DNA of 64,000 nucleotides, taken from Levilactobacillus namurensis (GTDB lineage Bacteria > Bacillota > Bacilli > Lactobacillales > Lactobacillaceae). The notes beneath the pieces were generated by a model. It saw nothing but the letters and a program-made list of their open reading frames with translations. It searched no databases and was not told where the DNA came from. Below, piece after piece: positions 45,718 to 56,659 of this stretch. The position numbers were made by a program, and so were the translations under genes. Numbering within the stretch: the stretch's first letter is position 1; each line of letters opens with the position of its first letter. The DNA lies in assembly GCF_032197885.1 (NCBI RefSeq), contig NZ_CP134159.1, positions 1,984,001 to 2,048,000 on the forward strand, written 5' to 3'.

Positions 45718-46731
45718 TTAAGCCCCCCCGTTCGCTCGGTAACGCGGCTGACCAATCAGGTTCAAGAGTTCTGAGACCACTTCTTGCCCATTATGGAACG
45801 CCCCGTTATCGCGCAATTGTAAGAAGTCCGTCGAGATGACCCGGCACCCTTGGCTGCGTAGGCCTTGAAAATCATGACGGACTGGTTGTGACATTTCATT
45901 CCACCGTTGGTAATCGATGTACTGGTCGGGCACCTTACGGGTGTTGACCAGGACCGTATCAATAAAGTTGCGGTGTAAGTGTTGGTTCAAGACGCGCACA
46001 TGGTCGGCGTCCGTAAAGTTCTCGGTCTCGCCCTTCTGCGTCATGATGTTGCAGATGTAGACCACCTCGGCCTGCGACTCGCAGACCGCCCGGCCGACAC
46101 TGTCGATCATCAGGTTCGGCAGGATGCTGGTAAACAGGCTACCGGGACCCAAGACAATCTGGTCAGCGTTCATGATGGCATCGATCACCGGTTGAACCGC
46201 GTGCGGCTGTTGATGGTGATCGCTAGTTTCGACCCAGACCCGCTTGATCAGCTTATGGGCCGCCGTAATCTCTGATTCCCCGCTGAGGGTGCTGCCATCG
46301 TCGAATTGCGCGTGCAGTTCCAAGGGCTCGTTCGCCGCCGGATAGATGTGCCCGTTGACCCGCATCAACTGCGAGAGCTCCTGAACGGCGTCAAAGATAC
46401 CGCCCTTCATCTCGGACAACGCCGCAATGATCAGATTACCAATCGCGTGGCCGGCAAAGAAATCGTCGGTGGTCTCGAAGCGGTACTGGAACAGGTCCTT
46501 GTAAATCCCGGGGACCTCCGCCAAAGCGACCATCACGTTACGAATATCACCAGGTGGCACCACGTTAACGTAATGGCGAATGATGCCGGACGAGCCGCCA
46601 TCATCAGCCACCGTCACCACCGCCGTGATGTCGACGTCCTGGTCCCGTAGGTTACTCAAAATCACGGGTAACCCGGTCCCCCCGCCAATCACGACGATTC
46701 TGGGCCGATGAGTTTTCATTAAATCTTTCAT
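45718..46731 (-). CDS. yvcK: YvcK/GlmR family gluconeogenesis factor
   Basis: 337 residues of the CofD-like fold: [71 protein letters not shown]. Binds UDP-GlcNAc and links carbon supply to wall synthesis in B. subtilis. The ATG overlaps the rapZ stop (ATGA), and whiA starts one base after its stop, so all three are coupled. Confidence 0.95.
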   Translation of the reverse strand: MKDLMKTHRPRIVVIGGGTGLPVILSNLRDQDVDITAVVTVADDGGSSGIIRHYVNVVPPGDIRNVMVALAEVPGIYKDLFQYRFETTDDFFAGHAIGNLIIAALSEMKGGIFDAVQELSQLMRVNGHIYPAANEPLELHAQFDDGSTLSGESEITAAHKLIKRVWVETSDHHQQPHAVQPVIDAIMNADQIVLGPGSLFTSILPNLMIDSVGRAVCESQAEVVYICNIMTQKGETENFTDADHVRVLNQHLHRNFIDTVLVNTRKVPDQYIDYQRWNEMSQPVRHDFQGLRSQGCRVISTDFLQLRDNGAFHNGQEVVSELLNLIGQPRYRANGGA

Positions 46732-47612
46732 GATCGGTTCGCGGACTCCTTTCGTTTATTAATATCGCGATGGGTCACGTGAACCGGATACTGGTTCCCC
46801 AAAGCCTGAGCCAACCGCTGCGTTAGCGCAACCGAACGGTGTTGACCCCCGGTACAGCCAATGGCAATCGTCAAGTTGGCCTTACCCTCTTTTTTATACC
46901 CCGGCATGATGGCCTCTAGCAAGCTCAAGAACTGCTGGTAAAAGGCTTCCGTCTGGGGTTGTTGCATCACATAATCGTAGACTGGTTGATCCAAGCCCGT
47001 CTGGTCCCGCAACTCCGGTAAGTAGTACGGGTTCGGCAAGAACCGCACGTCCATCACGATGTCGGCATCGATTGGCAGGCCGTACTTAAAGCCAAAGGAC
47101 ATCAGCTCGATATGGAACGTCTGCGTACTTTCCGTCTCATAGTTATGGAAGATCTCTTCGCGTAACTTACGGGGCGAAATGCTCGTGGTGTCGATCACCA
47201 GCTGGGCCGCCTGACGGATGGGCGCCAACAGCTCTCGTTCGCGTTGAATCCCTTCCATGACGCGACCGTTTCGCGCCAATGGATGGGAGCGCCGGGTCTC
47301 CTTATACCGCGAGACCAGTTCCTCGTCGGAAGCATCCAAAAAGAGCACCTGAGCCTGCATGGTCCCGTGCACAGCTACATCGTTCAGCATTTTGACGATT
47401 TCGTCGTAAAACGCTCGTGACCGCAAATCAATCACCAGCGCAATTTTGTTCAACTTACCGGATTCGCGGACCAGGTCCCAAAATTTCGGTAGGAGGGTTG
47501 GGGGCAAGTTATCAATACAGAAATAGCCGAGATCCTCAAAACTCTGCATCGCAACCGTCTTGCCGGCCCCACTCATCCCCGTAATAATTACTAAATGGAC
47601 TTGTTCAGTCAT
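46728..47612 (-). CDS. rapZ: RapZ family nucleotide-binding protein
   Basis: 294 residues. Walker [22 protein letters not shown] followed by YFCIDNLPP, the signature of RapZ/Yvc[11 protein letters not shown] and the C-terminal [11 protein letters not shown] (His-Arg ligand site). In E. coli the protein tunes glmS expression; in Firmicutes it binds UDP-GlcNAc-related signals less clearly. First gene of the operon; an extended -10 (TGCTATACT) lies upstream near 47656. Confidence 0.95.
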   Translation of the reverse strand: MTEQVHLVIITGMSGAGKTVAMQSFEDLGYFCIDNLPPTLLPKFWDLVRESGKLNKIALVIDLRSRAFYDEIVKMLNDVAVHGTMQAQVLFLDASDEELVSRYKETRRSHPLARNGRVMEGIQRERELLAPIRQAAQLVIDTTSISPRKLREEIFHNYETESTQTFHIELMSFGFKYGLPIDADIVMDVRFLPNPYYLPELRDQTGLDQPVYDYVMQQPQTEAFYQQFLSLLEAIMPGYKKEGKANLTIAIGCTGGQHRSVALTQRLAQALGNQYPVHVTHRDINKRKESANRS

Positions 47613-47743
47613 CGTTTACGCCACCCTTTCCGTCTAAAAATGTCTTTTACGAGTATAGCACACCGGGCGTGTCTTTCCTAATCATTCTCTTGTTCCCACC
47701 TAAAAATAACGGGTTACCGACCTAATTCGCCCCAACACGCCAA

Positions 47744-47775
47744 TAAAAAAGTTCGCGGTCATCTACCGCGAACTT
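47744..47775 (-). terminator. Terminator of the DUF308 gene
   Basis: Perfect AAGTTCGCGGT/ACCGCGAACTT (47749-47759 with 47765-47775) followed by TTTTATTGG on the minus strand. Confidence 0.87.
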
Positions 47776-47817
47776 GGCTGTTACTCTAATATTCAGCCAT
47801 ACCTGGCTGGGTCCTGA

Positions 47818-48363
47818 CTAGCCGCGACTGCGAGCGAACGCAATCCAGATAGCGTTGAGGCCAAAGATCATAAAGAAAATGGCGACCAACCCGTTTAACG
47901 ACAACGCCGCCAAAACAGGGTGGACGAACAAGAGAATTCCGACGATCAACGTTAGAATATCCAGAACCATCGAAATCCAGAAGTAGCCCCCGCCAAACCG
48001 ACGCAGGTGGTTGGCCACAATCAATCGCTCAAGCGAGTCAATGATAAACCACAGGGCGAACAGGTACCCCAACGTGACAATGGCGCTGTTCATATCGAAG
48101 AAGAACACCACGGCAATCAAGATATCTAAGATGCCTAACGCGAGCGCAAAATTGGCGCGCACGCCCGTAACTTCACGTAATTTTGAATACCCCGCAATCG
48201 TGGTCAGACCACTTAGAAGGGCCATAACGGCAAAAATAATAGCTAAGCCCGTGAGTCCAATCTTGGGTGACCGAAATAGACCGTACGCGGCAACCAAGAA
48301 TAGGATGCCCAGAATAAATTCGCCCCAATCGAAGCCCCAACGGGTCCGGTTCATTTGAAACAT
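47818..48363 (-). CDS. DUF308 (HdeD-like) membrane protein
   Basis: 181 residues, six hydrophobic helices in three pairs (for example FILGILFLVAAYGLF, GLAIIFAVMALLSGL, ILDILTLIVGILLFVHPVLA), the repeat pattern of DUF308/HdeD. Function unknown; acid-stress roles are known only for the enteric relative. The start is the ATG at 48363 with GAGGAG ten bases upstream. Monocistronic with its own terminator. Confidence 0.8.
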   Translation of the reverse strand: MFQMNRTRWGFDWGEFILGILFLVAAYGLFRSPKIGLTGLAIIFAVMALLSGLTTIAGYSKLREVTGVRANFALALGILDILIAVVFFFDMNSAIVTLGYLFALWFIIDSLERLIVANHLRRFGGGYFWISMVLDILTLIVGILLFVHPVLAALSLNGLVAIFFMIFGLNAIWIAFARSRG

Positions 48364-48455
48364 TTGCGTGCATCTCCTCACAACTTCAGTCATCTGCTGA
48401 CTGGTTTCTAACCATTGTACTGGTTTTCAGGGGTTCTCACAAGGACCTCCACTCA

Positions 48456-48496
48456 CAAAAAGGCGTTAACCCGCAATGATTCACGGGTTAACGCCC
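48456..48496 (-). terminator. uvrBA terminator
   Basis: GGCGTTAACCCG/CGGGTTAACGCC (48462-48473 with 48484-48495), then TTTTTGTG on the minus strand. Confidence 0.88.
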
Positions 48497-48526
48497 CCTT
48501 TCTAACAATTAGGTAACAGTGAGCCG

Positions 48527-51385
48527 TTACTTACTGGTCTGGTCGGCTTCCGTCCGCTGACGATCGCGTTCCAACACGGGTTTTAAGTACTTTCCCGTGT
48601 AACTGTTCTGAACAGTCGCTAATTCTTCTGGCGTCCCGGTGGCCACCACGTGTCCGCCGGCTTCTCCGCCTTCGGGTCCCAAGTCAATCAAGTGGTCGGC
48701 CGTCTTGATGACGTCCAAGTTGTGCTCGATCACCAAGACCGTGTTGCCCTTGTCGACCAATCGGTGCAGGACCTCCAACAACCGTTTGATGTCATCGGTG
48801 TGCAGCCCCGTCGTGGGTTCGTCTAAGATATAGAAGTTCTTGCCGTTCTGTTGCTTATGCAACTCCGACGCCAACTTCATCCGTTGTGCTTCCCCACCAG
48901 ACAATGTGGTCGCGGGTTGCCCCAACTTGACGTAGCCTAGGCCCACGTCCTGAATCGTCTGGAGCTTACGCGTGATCTTAGGAATGGCATCGAAGAACTT
49001 CAGTGCCTCGCTGACCGTCATGTTCAAGACGTCCGCGATGTTCTTCCCCTTGTATTCGACTTCCAGGGTCTCGGAGTTATACCGCGTCCCGTGGCAGACT
49101 TCACACGGGACGTAGACGTCGGGCAAGAAGTTCATTTCGATCTTCAAGATACCGTCCCCGTGACAGGCCTCACAACGGCCGCCCTTGGTGTTGAAGCTGA
49201 AGCGACCCTTCTGGTACCCCCGGAGCTTCGCGTCGTTGGTCTGCGCGAACAGGCCGCGAATATCGTCGAAGACCCCGGTATAGGTCGCCGGGTTACTCCG
49301 CGGGGTCCGTCCAATCGGACTCTGGTCGATATCGACCAGCCGTTCAATGTTTTCGACCCCGGCAATTGAGGTGTACTTCCCAGGCTTTTCCGAATTATGG
49401 TTGAGCTTCTGGGCCAACGCCCGCTTGAGAATCGTATTGACCAGCGTCGACTTTCCGGAACCGGAAACCCCCGTGACCACTACGAACTCCCCTAACGGAA
49501 AATCAACCGTGATGTTCTTCAGGTTGTTCTCAGCCGCCCCGGTGACCCGAATCAGCTTGCCGTTCCCCGGTCGCCGAGTCAATGGCACCGGAATGTACTT
49601 CTTACCGGCTAGGTACTGGCCGGTCAACGACTTCCGGGAACGCATGACCTGCTTCGGTGTCCCGGCAGCCATGACCTGACCCCCGTTCTCACCGGCGCCC
49701 GGGCCAATGTCAACAATGTAGTCAGCGGCCCGCATGGTGTCCTCGTCGTGTTCCACCACGATCAGGGTGTTCCCCAGGTCACGCATCTGCTTCAACGAAG
49801 CAATCAGCCGGTCGTTATCCCGCTGGTGCAACCCAATCGAGGGTTCGTCCAAGATATACAGGACCCCCGACAAGTTAGAGCCAATCTGGGTAGCCAACCG
49901 GATTCGTTGGGCTTCCCCACCGGACAGGGTCCGGGCCGACCGACTCAGCGTCAGGTAGTCTAACCCCACGTTCCGCAAGAAGGTCAAGCGGTCCCGAATT
50001 TCCTTTAAGATCGGTTGGGCGATCACCTGGTCCTGTTCTCCGAAGGACAGCGCCTTAAAGAAGCCCAACTCTTGGTCAACCGGTAAATCAGAGACTTCTC
50101 CGATGTGTTGACCGTCGATCTTGACACTTAAAGCTTGCCGGTTCAACCGGTAACCGTGACAGGTGCTGCAGGTCAGTTCGGTCATGTACTTGCGCATCAC
50201 GTCGCGGGTGAAATCACTATTGGTCTCGTGGTAGCGCCGGTTGATGTTCGGCACCACCCCTTCGAAGGCGGCATCCACGTCGCGAACGCCACCGAAGTCG
50301 TTTTCATAGTGGAAGTGGAAGGTCTTTCCCTCTGACCCGTACAGGACCAACTTTTGGGCTGCCTGATCCAGGTCCTTAAACGGCGTATCCATATCCACAC
50401 CGAAGGCCTGACAAGCTTGTTCCAATAAGGCCGGGTAGTACTGTGAGCTGATGGGGTTCCAGGGAGCCAAGGCCCCTTCACGCAAAGTCTTGTCCTTATC
50501 CGGCACGACCAGGTCCAAGTCGACTTCAAGCTTGACCCCGAGACCGTCACAGTCGGGGCAAGCGCCGAATGGGGCGTTAAACGAGAACAGACGTGGTTCC
50601 AATTCACCCACAGTAAACCCACAGATAGGGCACGCGTAGTGTTCGGAAAAGATCAATGGTTCGCCGTCGATTACGTCACCGATGGCGTAGCCGCCGCTCA
50701 ACCGCAACGCTGCTTCGAAGGAATCGAATAGCCGGGAGCGAATCCCCTTCTTGACCACGATTCGGTCGATCACGATGGCAATACTGTGCCGTTGGTTCTT
50801 ATTGAGTTCGGGAACGTTGTCGATATCCTGGATCTCCCCATCGACCCGGACCCGGACAAAGCCTTCCCGCCGAATCTTCTCAAAGACCTGCTTGTGCTGG
50901 CCCTTCTTGTCCCGGACGATGGGCGACAGGATCTGTAACTTGGTCCGTTCGGGTAACGCTAAGACTTGGTCAACCATCTGTTCCACGCTTTGGCTGGTAA
51001 TCTTGGTGCCGTCGTTGGGACAGATAGGCGTTCCGACCCGGGCCCAGAGCAGGCGCAAGTAGTCGTTGATTTCGGTCACGGTCCCGACCGTCGACCGCGG
51101 ATTCTTCGACGTGGTCTTTTGGTCGATCGAGATGGCGGGACTTAGACCATCGATGGAATCGACGTCCGGTTTATCCATTTGCCCTAAGAATTGCCGGGCA
51201 TACGACGAAAGGCTTTCGACGTACCGCCGCTGGCCCTCGGCGTACAGGGTATCGAACGCTAACGAACTCTTCCCCGAACCAGAAAGGCCACTAATGACCA
51301 CCAGCTTATTCTTGGGAATCGTGACGTCGATGTTCTTCAAGTTATGGGCCCGCGCCCCGTGAATCACAATTTTATCATTCTGCAA
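48527..51385 (-). CDS. uvrA: Excinuclease ABC subunit A
   Basis: 952 residues, damage-recognition ATPase of nucleotide excision repair. Two ABC modules (Walker [20 protein letters not shown] and [18 protein letters not shown]; signatures [12 protein letters not shown] and [12 protein letters not shown]) and two zinc modules (CPICGF...[14 protein letters not shown]...CEVCHGTRY). The start is TTG at 51385, six bases after GGAGGAGGA. Follows uvrB by 19 bases. Confidence 0.98.
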   Translation of the reverse strand: MQNDKIVIHGARAHNLKNIDVTIPKNKLVVISGLSGSGKSSLAFDTLYAEGQRRYVESLSSYARQFLGQMDKPDVDSIDGLSPAISIDQKTTSKNPRSTVGTVTEINDYLRLLWARVGTPICPNDGTKITSQSVEQMVDQVLALPERTKLQILSPIVRDKKGQHKQVFEKIRREGFVRVRVDGEIQDIDNVPELNKNQRHSIAIVIDRIVVKKGIRSRLFDSFEAALRLSGGYAIGDVIDGEPLIFSEHYACPICGFTVGELEPRLFSFNAPFGACPDCDGLGVKLEVDLDLVVPDKDKTLREGALAPWNPISSQYYPALLEQACQAFGVDMDTPFKDLDQAAQKLVLYGSEGKTFHFHYENDFGGVRDVDAAFEGVVPNINRRYHETNSDFTRDVMRKYMTELTCSTCHGYRLNRQALSVKIDGQHIGEVSDLPVDQELGFFKALSFGEQDQVIAQPILKEIRDRLTFLRNVGLDYLTLSRSARTLSGGEAQRIRLATQIGSNLSGVLYILDEPSIGLHQRDNDRLIASLKQMRDLGNTLIVVEHDEDTMRAADYIVDIGPGAGENGGQVMAAGTPKQVMRSRKSLTGQYLAGKKYIPVPLTRRPGNGKLIRVTGAAENNLKNITVDFPLGEFVVVTGVSGSGKSTLVNTILKRALAQKLNHNSEKPGKYTSIAGVENIERLVDIDQSPIGRTPRSNPATYTGVFDDIRGLFAQTNDAKLRGYQKGRFSFNTKGGRCEACHGDGILKIEMNFLPDVYVPCEVCHGTRYNSETLEVEYKGKNIADVLNMTVSEALKFFDAIPKITRKLQTIQDVGLGYVKLGQPATTLSGGEAQRMKLASELHKQQNGKNFYILDEPTTGLHTDDIKRLLEVLHRLVDKGNTVLVIEHNLDVIKTADHLIDLGPEGGEAGGHVVATGTPEELATVQNSYTGKYLKPVLERDRQRTEADQTSK

Positions 51386-51404
51386 ACTAGTTCCTCCTCC
51401 GGAC

Positions 51405-53411
51405 CTAATCACCGATCTCCGTCTTCATATCCATAATGGTATCCCGCAACGAAGCCGCCTGTTCGAAGTCCAACTTCTTAGCAGCCGCTCGCATCTGGTC
51501 TTCCAGTCGTGCAATCAATTTCTCTTGGTCTTCCTTATCCATGGACTCGAAGTCGTTTTCGACAAAGTCATCGCTTTCACCGGTATCGTCACTCTTCTTA
51601 GTGACCGCAATCAGGTCGCGAATTGGCTTGATAATGGTGGTTGGCGTGATATGGTGCTTCTGATTATAGGCGATTTGAATCTTCCGCCGCCGGGCCGTTT
51701 CATCCATCGCCGCCTGCATCGACTCCGTGACACTGTCGGCATACATGATGACGTGCCCGTGCGAGTTCCGGGCCGCCCGGCCGATGGTCTGAATCAAGGA
51801 CCGTTCGTTACGCAAGAAGCCTTCCTTATCCGCGTCTAGGATGGCGATCAAGGAAACTTCCGGAATATCGATTCCTTCCCGCAAGAGGTTGATGCCGACC
51901 AACACATCGTACTTACCTAGTCGCAGGTCCCGCATGATGGCGGTCCGTTCCAAGGTCTTGATGTCCGAGTGCAGGTACGCGACCTTGATGCCTAGGTCTT
52001 TGAGATAGTCGGTCAGGTCTTCCGCCATCTTCTTGGTCAACGTGGTGACAAACGTCCGCTCGTTGGCCTCGACGCGCTGGTTGATCTCTCCGACCAAGTC
52101 GTCCATTTGGCCCATGATTGGCCGGACCTCAATGGTTGGGTCCAGTAGCCCCGTTGGCCGAATGATCTGTTGAACCACGTGCTTGGTCTGGTCCTCTTCG
52201 TAAGGCCCCGGCGTCGCCGACATGTAGACCACCTGGTTCACGTGTTGTTCGAATTCACTGAGCTTCAGTGGCCGGTTGTCCAACGCACTAGGTAACCGGA
52301 AACCATAGTCGATCAACTGTTGTTTCCGGGCCCGGTCACCGTTGTACATCCCCCGAACCTGCGGCATGGTCACGTGTGACTCGTCGACCACTAACAGGAA
52401 GTCCTTGGGGAAGAAGTCCAATAACGTGTACGGTGGTTCGCCGGCTTTCCGGCCGTCCATCCACCGCGAGTAGTTCTCAATTCCGCTGGTGTAGCCCATC
52501 TCCCGCATCATTTCGACGTCGTAGGTGGTCCGTTGCTTCAACCGTTGGGCTTCCAATAATTTACCCTGTCCCTCAAGTTCCGCCAGCCGGTCCTTGAGTT
52601 CGCCTTCGATTCCCTTAGTGGCCGTAGCCATGATATCGTCATTGGTCATGAAGTGGGTCGCCGGGAAGATGGCAACGTGTTCCCGGTCACCAACGATTTC
52701 CCCGGTCAGGGCATCGACTTCACGAATCCGGTCAATCTCATCACCGAAGAATTCGACCCGCAACGCCCGTTCATCCCGGGAAGCGGGGAAAATCTCGACC
52801 ACGTCACCGTGGACCCGGAAGCGGCCCCGCTGGAAGTCGTAATCGTTCCGTTCAAACTGGATGTTGACCAGCTTGCGTAGCAGTGCGTCCCGTTCGATTT
52901 CCTGACCGACCCGCAACGAAACCACGTGGTTCTTGTATTCTGTTGGGTCCCCTAATCCAAAGATCGAAGAGACGGACGCCACCACGATCACATCGTTACG
53001 TTCCAACAGTGAGCTGGTTGCCGAGTGTCGTAACTTATCGATCTCATCGTTGATCGACGAGTCCTTTTCGATATAGGTATCACTCGACGGCACATAGGCT
53101 TCTGGTTGGTAATAATCATAGTAACTGACAAAGTATTCGACCGCGTTGTGCGGGAAGAACTGCTTGAACTCACCGTAGAGTTGGCCCGCCAGTGTCTTGT
53201 TATGCGACAACACCAGCGTGGGCTTATTAACGTTTTTGATGACGTTCGAGATAGTGAACGTCTTCCCCGTCCCGGTAGCCCCCAGTAAAATCTGCGCCTT
53301 CTCGTGATTCTCAATACCCTTGGTCAGTTCCTCAATCGCCTGCGGTTGGTCCCCCGTAGGCTGGTACTTCGAAACTAAGTCAAATTTTCGATCCGTCTGT
53401 CGATCGATCAT
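51405..53411 (-). CDS. uvrB: Excinuclease ABC subunit B
   Basis: 668 residues, helicase-like damage verification subunit. Walker [13 protein letters not shown], beta-hairpin [50 protein letters not shown], and the C-terminal UVR coiled coil ([25 protein letters not shown]). SD GGGGG. A LexA-like box upstream places uvrBA in the SOS regulon. Confidence 0.98.
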   Translation of the reverse strand: MIDRQTDRKFDLVSKYQPTGDQPQAIEELTKGIENHEKAQILLGATGTGKTFTISNVIKNVNKPTLVLSHNKTLAGQLYGEFKQFFPHNAVEYFVSYYDYYQPEAYVPSSDTYIEKDSSINDEIDKLRHSATSSLLERNDVIVVASVSSIFGLGDPTEYKNHVVSLRVGQEIERDALLRKLVNIQFERNDYDFQRGRFRVHGDVVEIFPASRDERALRVEFFGDEIDRIREVDALTGEIVGDREHVAIFPATHFMTNDDIMATATKGIEGELKDRLAELEGQGKLLEAQRLKQRTTYDVEMMREMGYTSGIENYSRWMDGRKAGEPPYTLLDFFPKDFLLVVDESHVTMPQVRGMYNGDRARKQQLIDYGFRLPSALDNRPLKLSEFEQHVNQVVYMSATPGPYEEDQTKHVVQQIIRPTGLLDPTIEVRPIMGQMDDLVGEINQRVEANERTFVTTLTKKMAEDLTDYLKDLGIKVAYLHSDIKTLERTAIMRDLRLGKYDVLVGINLLREGIDIPEVSLIAILDADKEGFLRNERSLIQTIGRAARNSHGHVIMYADSVTESMQAAMDETARRRKIQIAYNQKHHITPTTIIKPIRDLIAVTKKSDDTGESDDFVENDFESMDKEDQEKLIARLEDQMRAAAKKLDFEQAASLRDTIMDMKTEIGD

Positions 53412-53502
53412 GGCAGCGACCCCCTTACTGATTAAAATTTTGATGGCAGCGAAAAAATGGGAAACTTAGCGCTCCCCATCACGTTCAAATAGTTTACCAT
53501 AC

Positions 53503-53516
53503 CGAACATACTTTCG
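53503..53516. promoter_or_regulatory. LexA (DinR) box of uvrBA
   Basis: CGAACATACTTTCG, one mismatch from the Gram-positive consensus CGAACRNRYGTTYG. It lies in the -35/spacer region of an extended -10 (minus strand TGGTAAACT, near 53490-53498). Confidence 0.75.
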
Positions 53517-53529
53517 CTAGTCTGGTGAT

Positions 53530-54057
53530 TCACCGGGCGAACTTATCTTGATAAATCGTCACGTTCGCAGTGCGGTCTCCCCGGACGACCGTCGTGGTCT
53601 GCACTTTGGTTAACCCTTGATCAGCCCAAAACGCCGGCGCATTGCGGTCCCCCATGAAGACGCTCAGCTGTAGCTGGACGGCATCCGCCGCCCGTAGCGT
53701 GGTCACTAGGCTCTGATAGAGGTCGGCACACCGCGCCGCCGATAGCGTCTTCTCCGGCATCCAAAGCCCTAACCAGACCAGACTGGGCAACGGGTAATCG
53801 ATGATCAGATCAACGATCAAAACCAACTGCTCATCCTCGAAAGCCCCCAGGTACGCCTTCTGGTCCGCCGTGGCGTTGACCGGCACGTCGTCTAAGTCCT
53901 GAATAGCTTCCCGCCGGGTCACCGGATGGTCCTGGAAGTGTTCGTAGTAGTCCGGATGGGCGCTTTGAAACCGATAGATCAGGTCGTCATCGTCGTGGGT
54001 CAACGGCCGGACCGTGGCGTGTTGAATGTGCTGATTCCATACTGTGGCTAATTACAT
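53530..54057 (-). CDS. GNAT-like acetyltransferase with stop codon at position 2
   Basis: GNAT-like fold: acceptor-side strand LVLIVDLIIDYP, VWLGLWMPEKTLSAARCADL (CoA-loop region is degenerate) and a C-terminal NAPAFWADQGL. The ATG at 54057 has a good SD (GGAGG, ten bases) and sits two bases after the upstream stop, but the second codon is TAA. Past it the frame stays open and reads LATVWNQHIQHATVRPL, a typical GNAT N-terminus. Without read-through, translation could only begin at TTG 54003 without a visible SD. Either a decaying gene or an error in one base (CAA to TAA). Confidence 0.65.
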
Positions 54058-54059
54058 GC

Positions 54060-54698
54060 TTACTTCTCCTCCGCGTGTTGTAAGAGGTCGTGGGTCATCG
54101 ATTGGAGCTTCTGGCGGTCGCTGAAGTCCGCCGACAACAGTTCCGGTAAGACCTCCTTCAAGAAGTACTGGACACAGGCCATGTTCTGGAACTTCAAAAT
54201 GGTAGTCAGACTCTCCCGGTAGATCTCCGTATAGACCGGTTCCGGATTGCCCTTTTGAATCTCACCGAAGGATTCGTATAACAGGTCCACCTTGTCAGCA
54301 ACGGAAAGGATCTGGCCTTCCAGTGTGGCATCCTTCCCCTCACCTAGCCGCCGGGTATAGGCCGCTTGGAACTGTTTCGGAATTTCATTGTGGATAAAGT
54401 TAGCGGTCAGAGAATCCTCTACGTCGGCCAACATATGCCGCAATTCCGGTGTCGCGTACTTTACCGGCGTCTTGATATCCCCGATAAACCGTTCCGTGTA
54501 GTCGTGGTTCAAGGCCTTCTCGTACAGTAAGCGCCAATTGACCGCGTTGCCGGCCTGTTCTTCGACGTCGCCTAAGAACTGTGCCTCTTCGGCCACCTTG
54601 AATGAATGGGCCGCTACGGAGTGCTGCTCAAACTTGAAATAGCCCGGTGCCCGATTAATCGTCTCCAGATCACTTAAACTCTGCAAAAACTGATTCAT
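54060..54698 (-). CDS. HD-domain phosphohydrolase (YfbR-like)
   Basis: About 212 residues. HD motif residues: FEQHSVAAHSFKVAEEA (first His), LNHDYTERFIGD (His-Asp), and a later Asp in SVADKVDLLYESF; the pattern fits YfbR/HDDC2-type 5'-deoxynucleotidases. The start is uncertain: TTG 54704 is nine bases from SD AAAGGGAG, ATG 54698 is fifteen; the ATG is given. Upstream of and probably co-transcribed with the GNAT gene. Confidence 0.82.
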   Translation of the reverse strand: MNQFLQSLSDLETINRAPGYFKFEQHSVAAHSFKVAEEAQFLGDVEEQAGNAVNWRLLYEKALNHDYTERFIGDIKTPVKYATPELRHMLADVEDSLTANFIHNEIPKQFQAAYTRRLGEGKDATLEGQILSVADKVDLLYESFGEIQKGNPEPVYTEIYRESLTTILKFQNMACVQYFLKEVLPELLSADFSDRQKLQSMTHDLLQHAEEK

Positions 54699-54886
54699 GC
54701 CCAATACTGCCAACTCCCTTTCCTAACTCTTGATGTCGGTCGACCGACGACCGTTGTTCTCTTTAGAATACCACAATCTGGATAGGGCACGTTAATCATG
54801 GTTTGGTCCCATCAACAACTCATCACCATTACGGATTTCCACGCCCACAAGCGCCCATGTTTCGCTATTCAGAATAAAAAAATACT

Positions 54887-55091
54887 AAGCTTAGAGGCAT
54901 AGAAGTTACCCGACGGGGTGCTCCTATGCCTCTATTACTTTATAGTGGTAGTGAAGACAGGCCGTGGGCGCTTTGGGTCCTTGAGACCGTAATAAAAAAT
55001 GGCCGCTTCACTGGTTTTAGTCAATTTGATCAAAGTATTTGGGCTCTCGAAGCCGTGTTTTGAAAACGAGATTACTAAAACTGACGTGAAG
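54887..55091 (+). ncRNA. Predicted bridge RNA of IS110 copy 2
   Basis: Same three-hairpin structure and guide loops as 39262-39466, offset 15625. Confidence 0.75.
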
Positions 55092-55110
55092 ACTTCAGAA
55101 AGACAGGTAT

Positions 55111-56337
55111 ATGATTATGCGAACAATTATTGGAATCGATGTCAGTAAAAACAAAGCTAACGTTGCGGTGGCGACGGATTTAATCGTCGCCAAAGAACTG
55201 ACCGTCCCTCTAGATGCACTGGGATTTAATGAACTGAAACACGTCGTGCTTCAGTTCGGCGGAAAAGCGGAAATCGTCTTTGAAGCGACTGGTGTTTACT
55301 CCCGGCGCTTAGAGTATTTCCTTCAACAAGAAAATTTGAATTACCATATTTTAAATCCCCTGGCGGCTAAGAATCGCATCGCCACTGGTACGCGAATGAG
55401 AAAAAACGATCAACGTGATGCGCGCCGATTGGCGATTACCGAGTTTACCGAACAGTTAGAGCCCTATCTTCTAGCTTACAAACAGGATCCCATCTATCGT
55501 GAATTAACGGATATGAACCGTTATTACGACCAACTCAATGAGGATAAGAAACGGGCCCGCAATCGAGCTCATCGTGTCTTACAGCTTGTATTTGCGTCAT
55601 TTGGGGCCTCCAAGGGTGGCTTTAACTTCGATACAAAGCTGGCTTGGAAGATCCTAACACTCTTCCCGCATGCACAAATCGTTCGTGAAATTGGCGACCT
55701 TAACGCGTTAGAAGCACGAATATCAGCAGCACATTTCAAAGGGATGAACGCTAGGCGTATTCACGATGCCGCACGAAAGTTATGGAAACTGGCCGCTCAG
55801 AATGGTGACGCCGTACCCGTTACTTCGGATAACACGCGGCAAATGAAAGCTTTGGCGGAACAAGTTCTCACCCTAGAAGCAGCGCAGGACCAGCAGGTCG
55901 TGCGCATGATGGCCTTAGGTAAATCCTTGTCAGAGTTTACGCTTCTTCAAACAATCCCTGGTATTGGTGGCAGTACCGCCATTCGGCTAATTAGTGAATT
56001 AGGTGATATCCGACGGTTCAATACCCGTCAGCAATTGAACAGCTATGTTGGCCTGGACACAACGGAAGTTGACTCCGGTGACCATCAATCCGCTCGCCAT
56101 ATCACCAAACACGGTAATCCCCATGCACGCCGAATCTTGTATTGGACGGTCGTTCTTATGCTTAATCCTAAGATGGGCGACAATCATATTCGCGATGCAT
56201 ACGAAAAAAGACGAGAAGCTTCTTCTTCAAAGAAGAAACTCATCGTCCGTCAAATGGATCGTCTTATTAAAACAATCCTATACCTGATAAAAACGAATCA
56301 ACCTTACTCCTATGAGCTGAGCCCTCAATCGAAGTAA
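55111..56337 (+). CDS. IS110-family DEDD transposase/recombinase, copy 2
   Basis: 408 residues, identical in protein sequence to the copy at 39486-40712: the same DEDD RuvC-like N-terminus (IIGIDVSKNKANVAV) and C-terminal transposase-20 domain (IPGIGGSTAIRLISELGD). Starts MIMRTIIG; AGACAGGT upstream is only a weak SD. The intact frame implies a functional enzyme. Placed between the HD/GNAT genes and trxB, both on the opposite strand. Confidence 0.95.
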   Translation: MIMRTIIGIDVSKNKANVAVATDLIVAKELTVPLDALGFNELKHVVLQFGGKAEIVFEATGVYSRRLEYFLQQENLNYHILNPLAAKNRIATGTRMRKNDQRDARRLAITEFTEQLEPYLLAYKQDPIYRELTDMNRYYDQLNEDKKRARNRAHRVLQLVFASFGASKGGFNFDTKLAWKILTLFPHAQIVREIGDLNALEARISAAHFKGMNARRIHDAARKLWKLAAQNGDAVPVTSDNTRQMKALAEQVLTLEAAQDQQVVRMMALGKSLSEFTLLQTIPGIGGSTAIRLISELGDIRRFNTRQQLNSYVGLDTTEVDSGDHQSARHITKHGNPHARRILYWTVVLMLNPKMGDNHIRDAYEKRREASSSKKKLIVRQMDRLIKTILYLIKTNQPYSYELSPQSK

Positions 56338-56531
56338 CATTCATTATAGTTTATAATACCAGCCTTGAAAAAAATTTGATACCTCCAAGGCTTATTTAGC
56401 TGGCTATAAATCACTAAAATAATAGCAATAGGGCCTAGGCTCCGGAACGAAGAACATCGTTCCGGAACCTAGACCCTAAATTTCTCATCATAAAACATTG
56501 ATTTAACAACATCTTTATTGACAAAACGTAG

Positions 56532-56565
56532 AAAAAAGGAGCCCCGGCAAAACGCCTAGGCTCCT
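56532..56565 (-). terminator. trxB terminator abutting the IS end
   Basis: AGGAGCC/GGCTCCT (56537-56543 with 56559-56565) with inner GCC/GGC; the following T-run is made by the A-rich right end of the IS. Confidence 0.85.
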
Positions 56566-56659
56566 CTTAGTCTCTTGATTTAGCTGGTGTTGCAGCGTAC
56601 TCCCCAGGCAACCAGCGAACCCTAATCACCAAGGGAACCCACACTGATAACTGACGCGC

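Larger units (their letters stand above)
54875..56536 (+). mobile_element. IS110-family insertion sequence, copy 2
   Basis: Same sequence, length and orientation as 39250-40911. The left flank is different (CAGAAT against GAGCAT), and the right end joins the A-tract of the trxB terminator. Direct orientation of the two copies makes the 14 kb between them a potential deletion unit. Confidence 0.92.
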
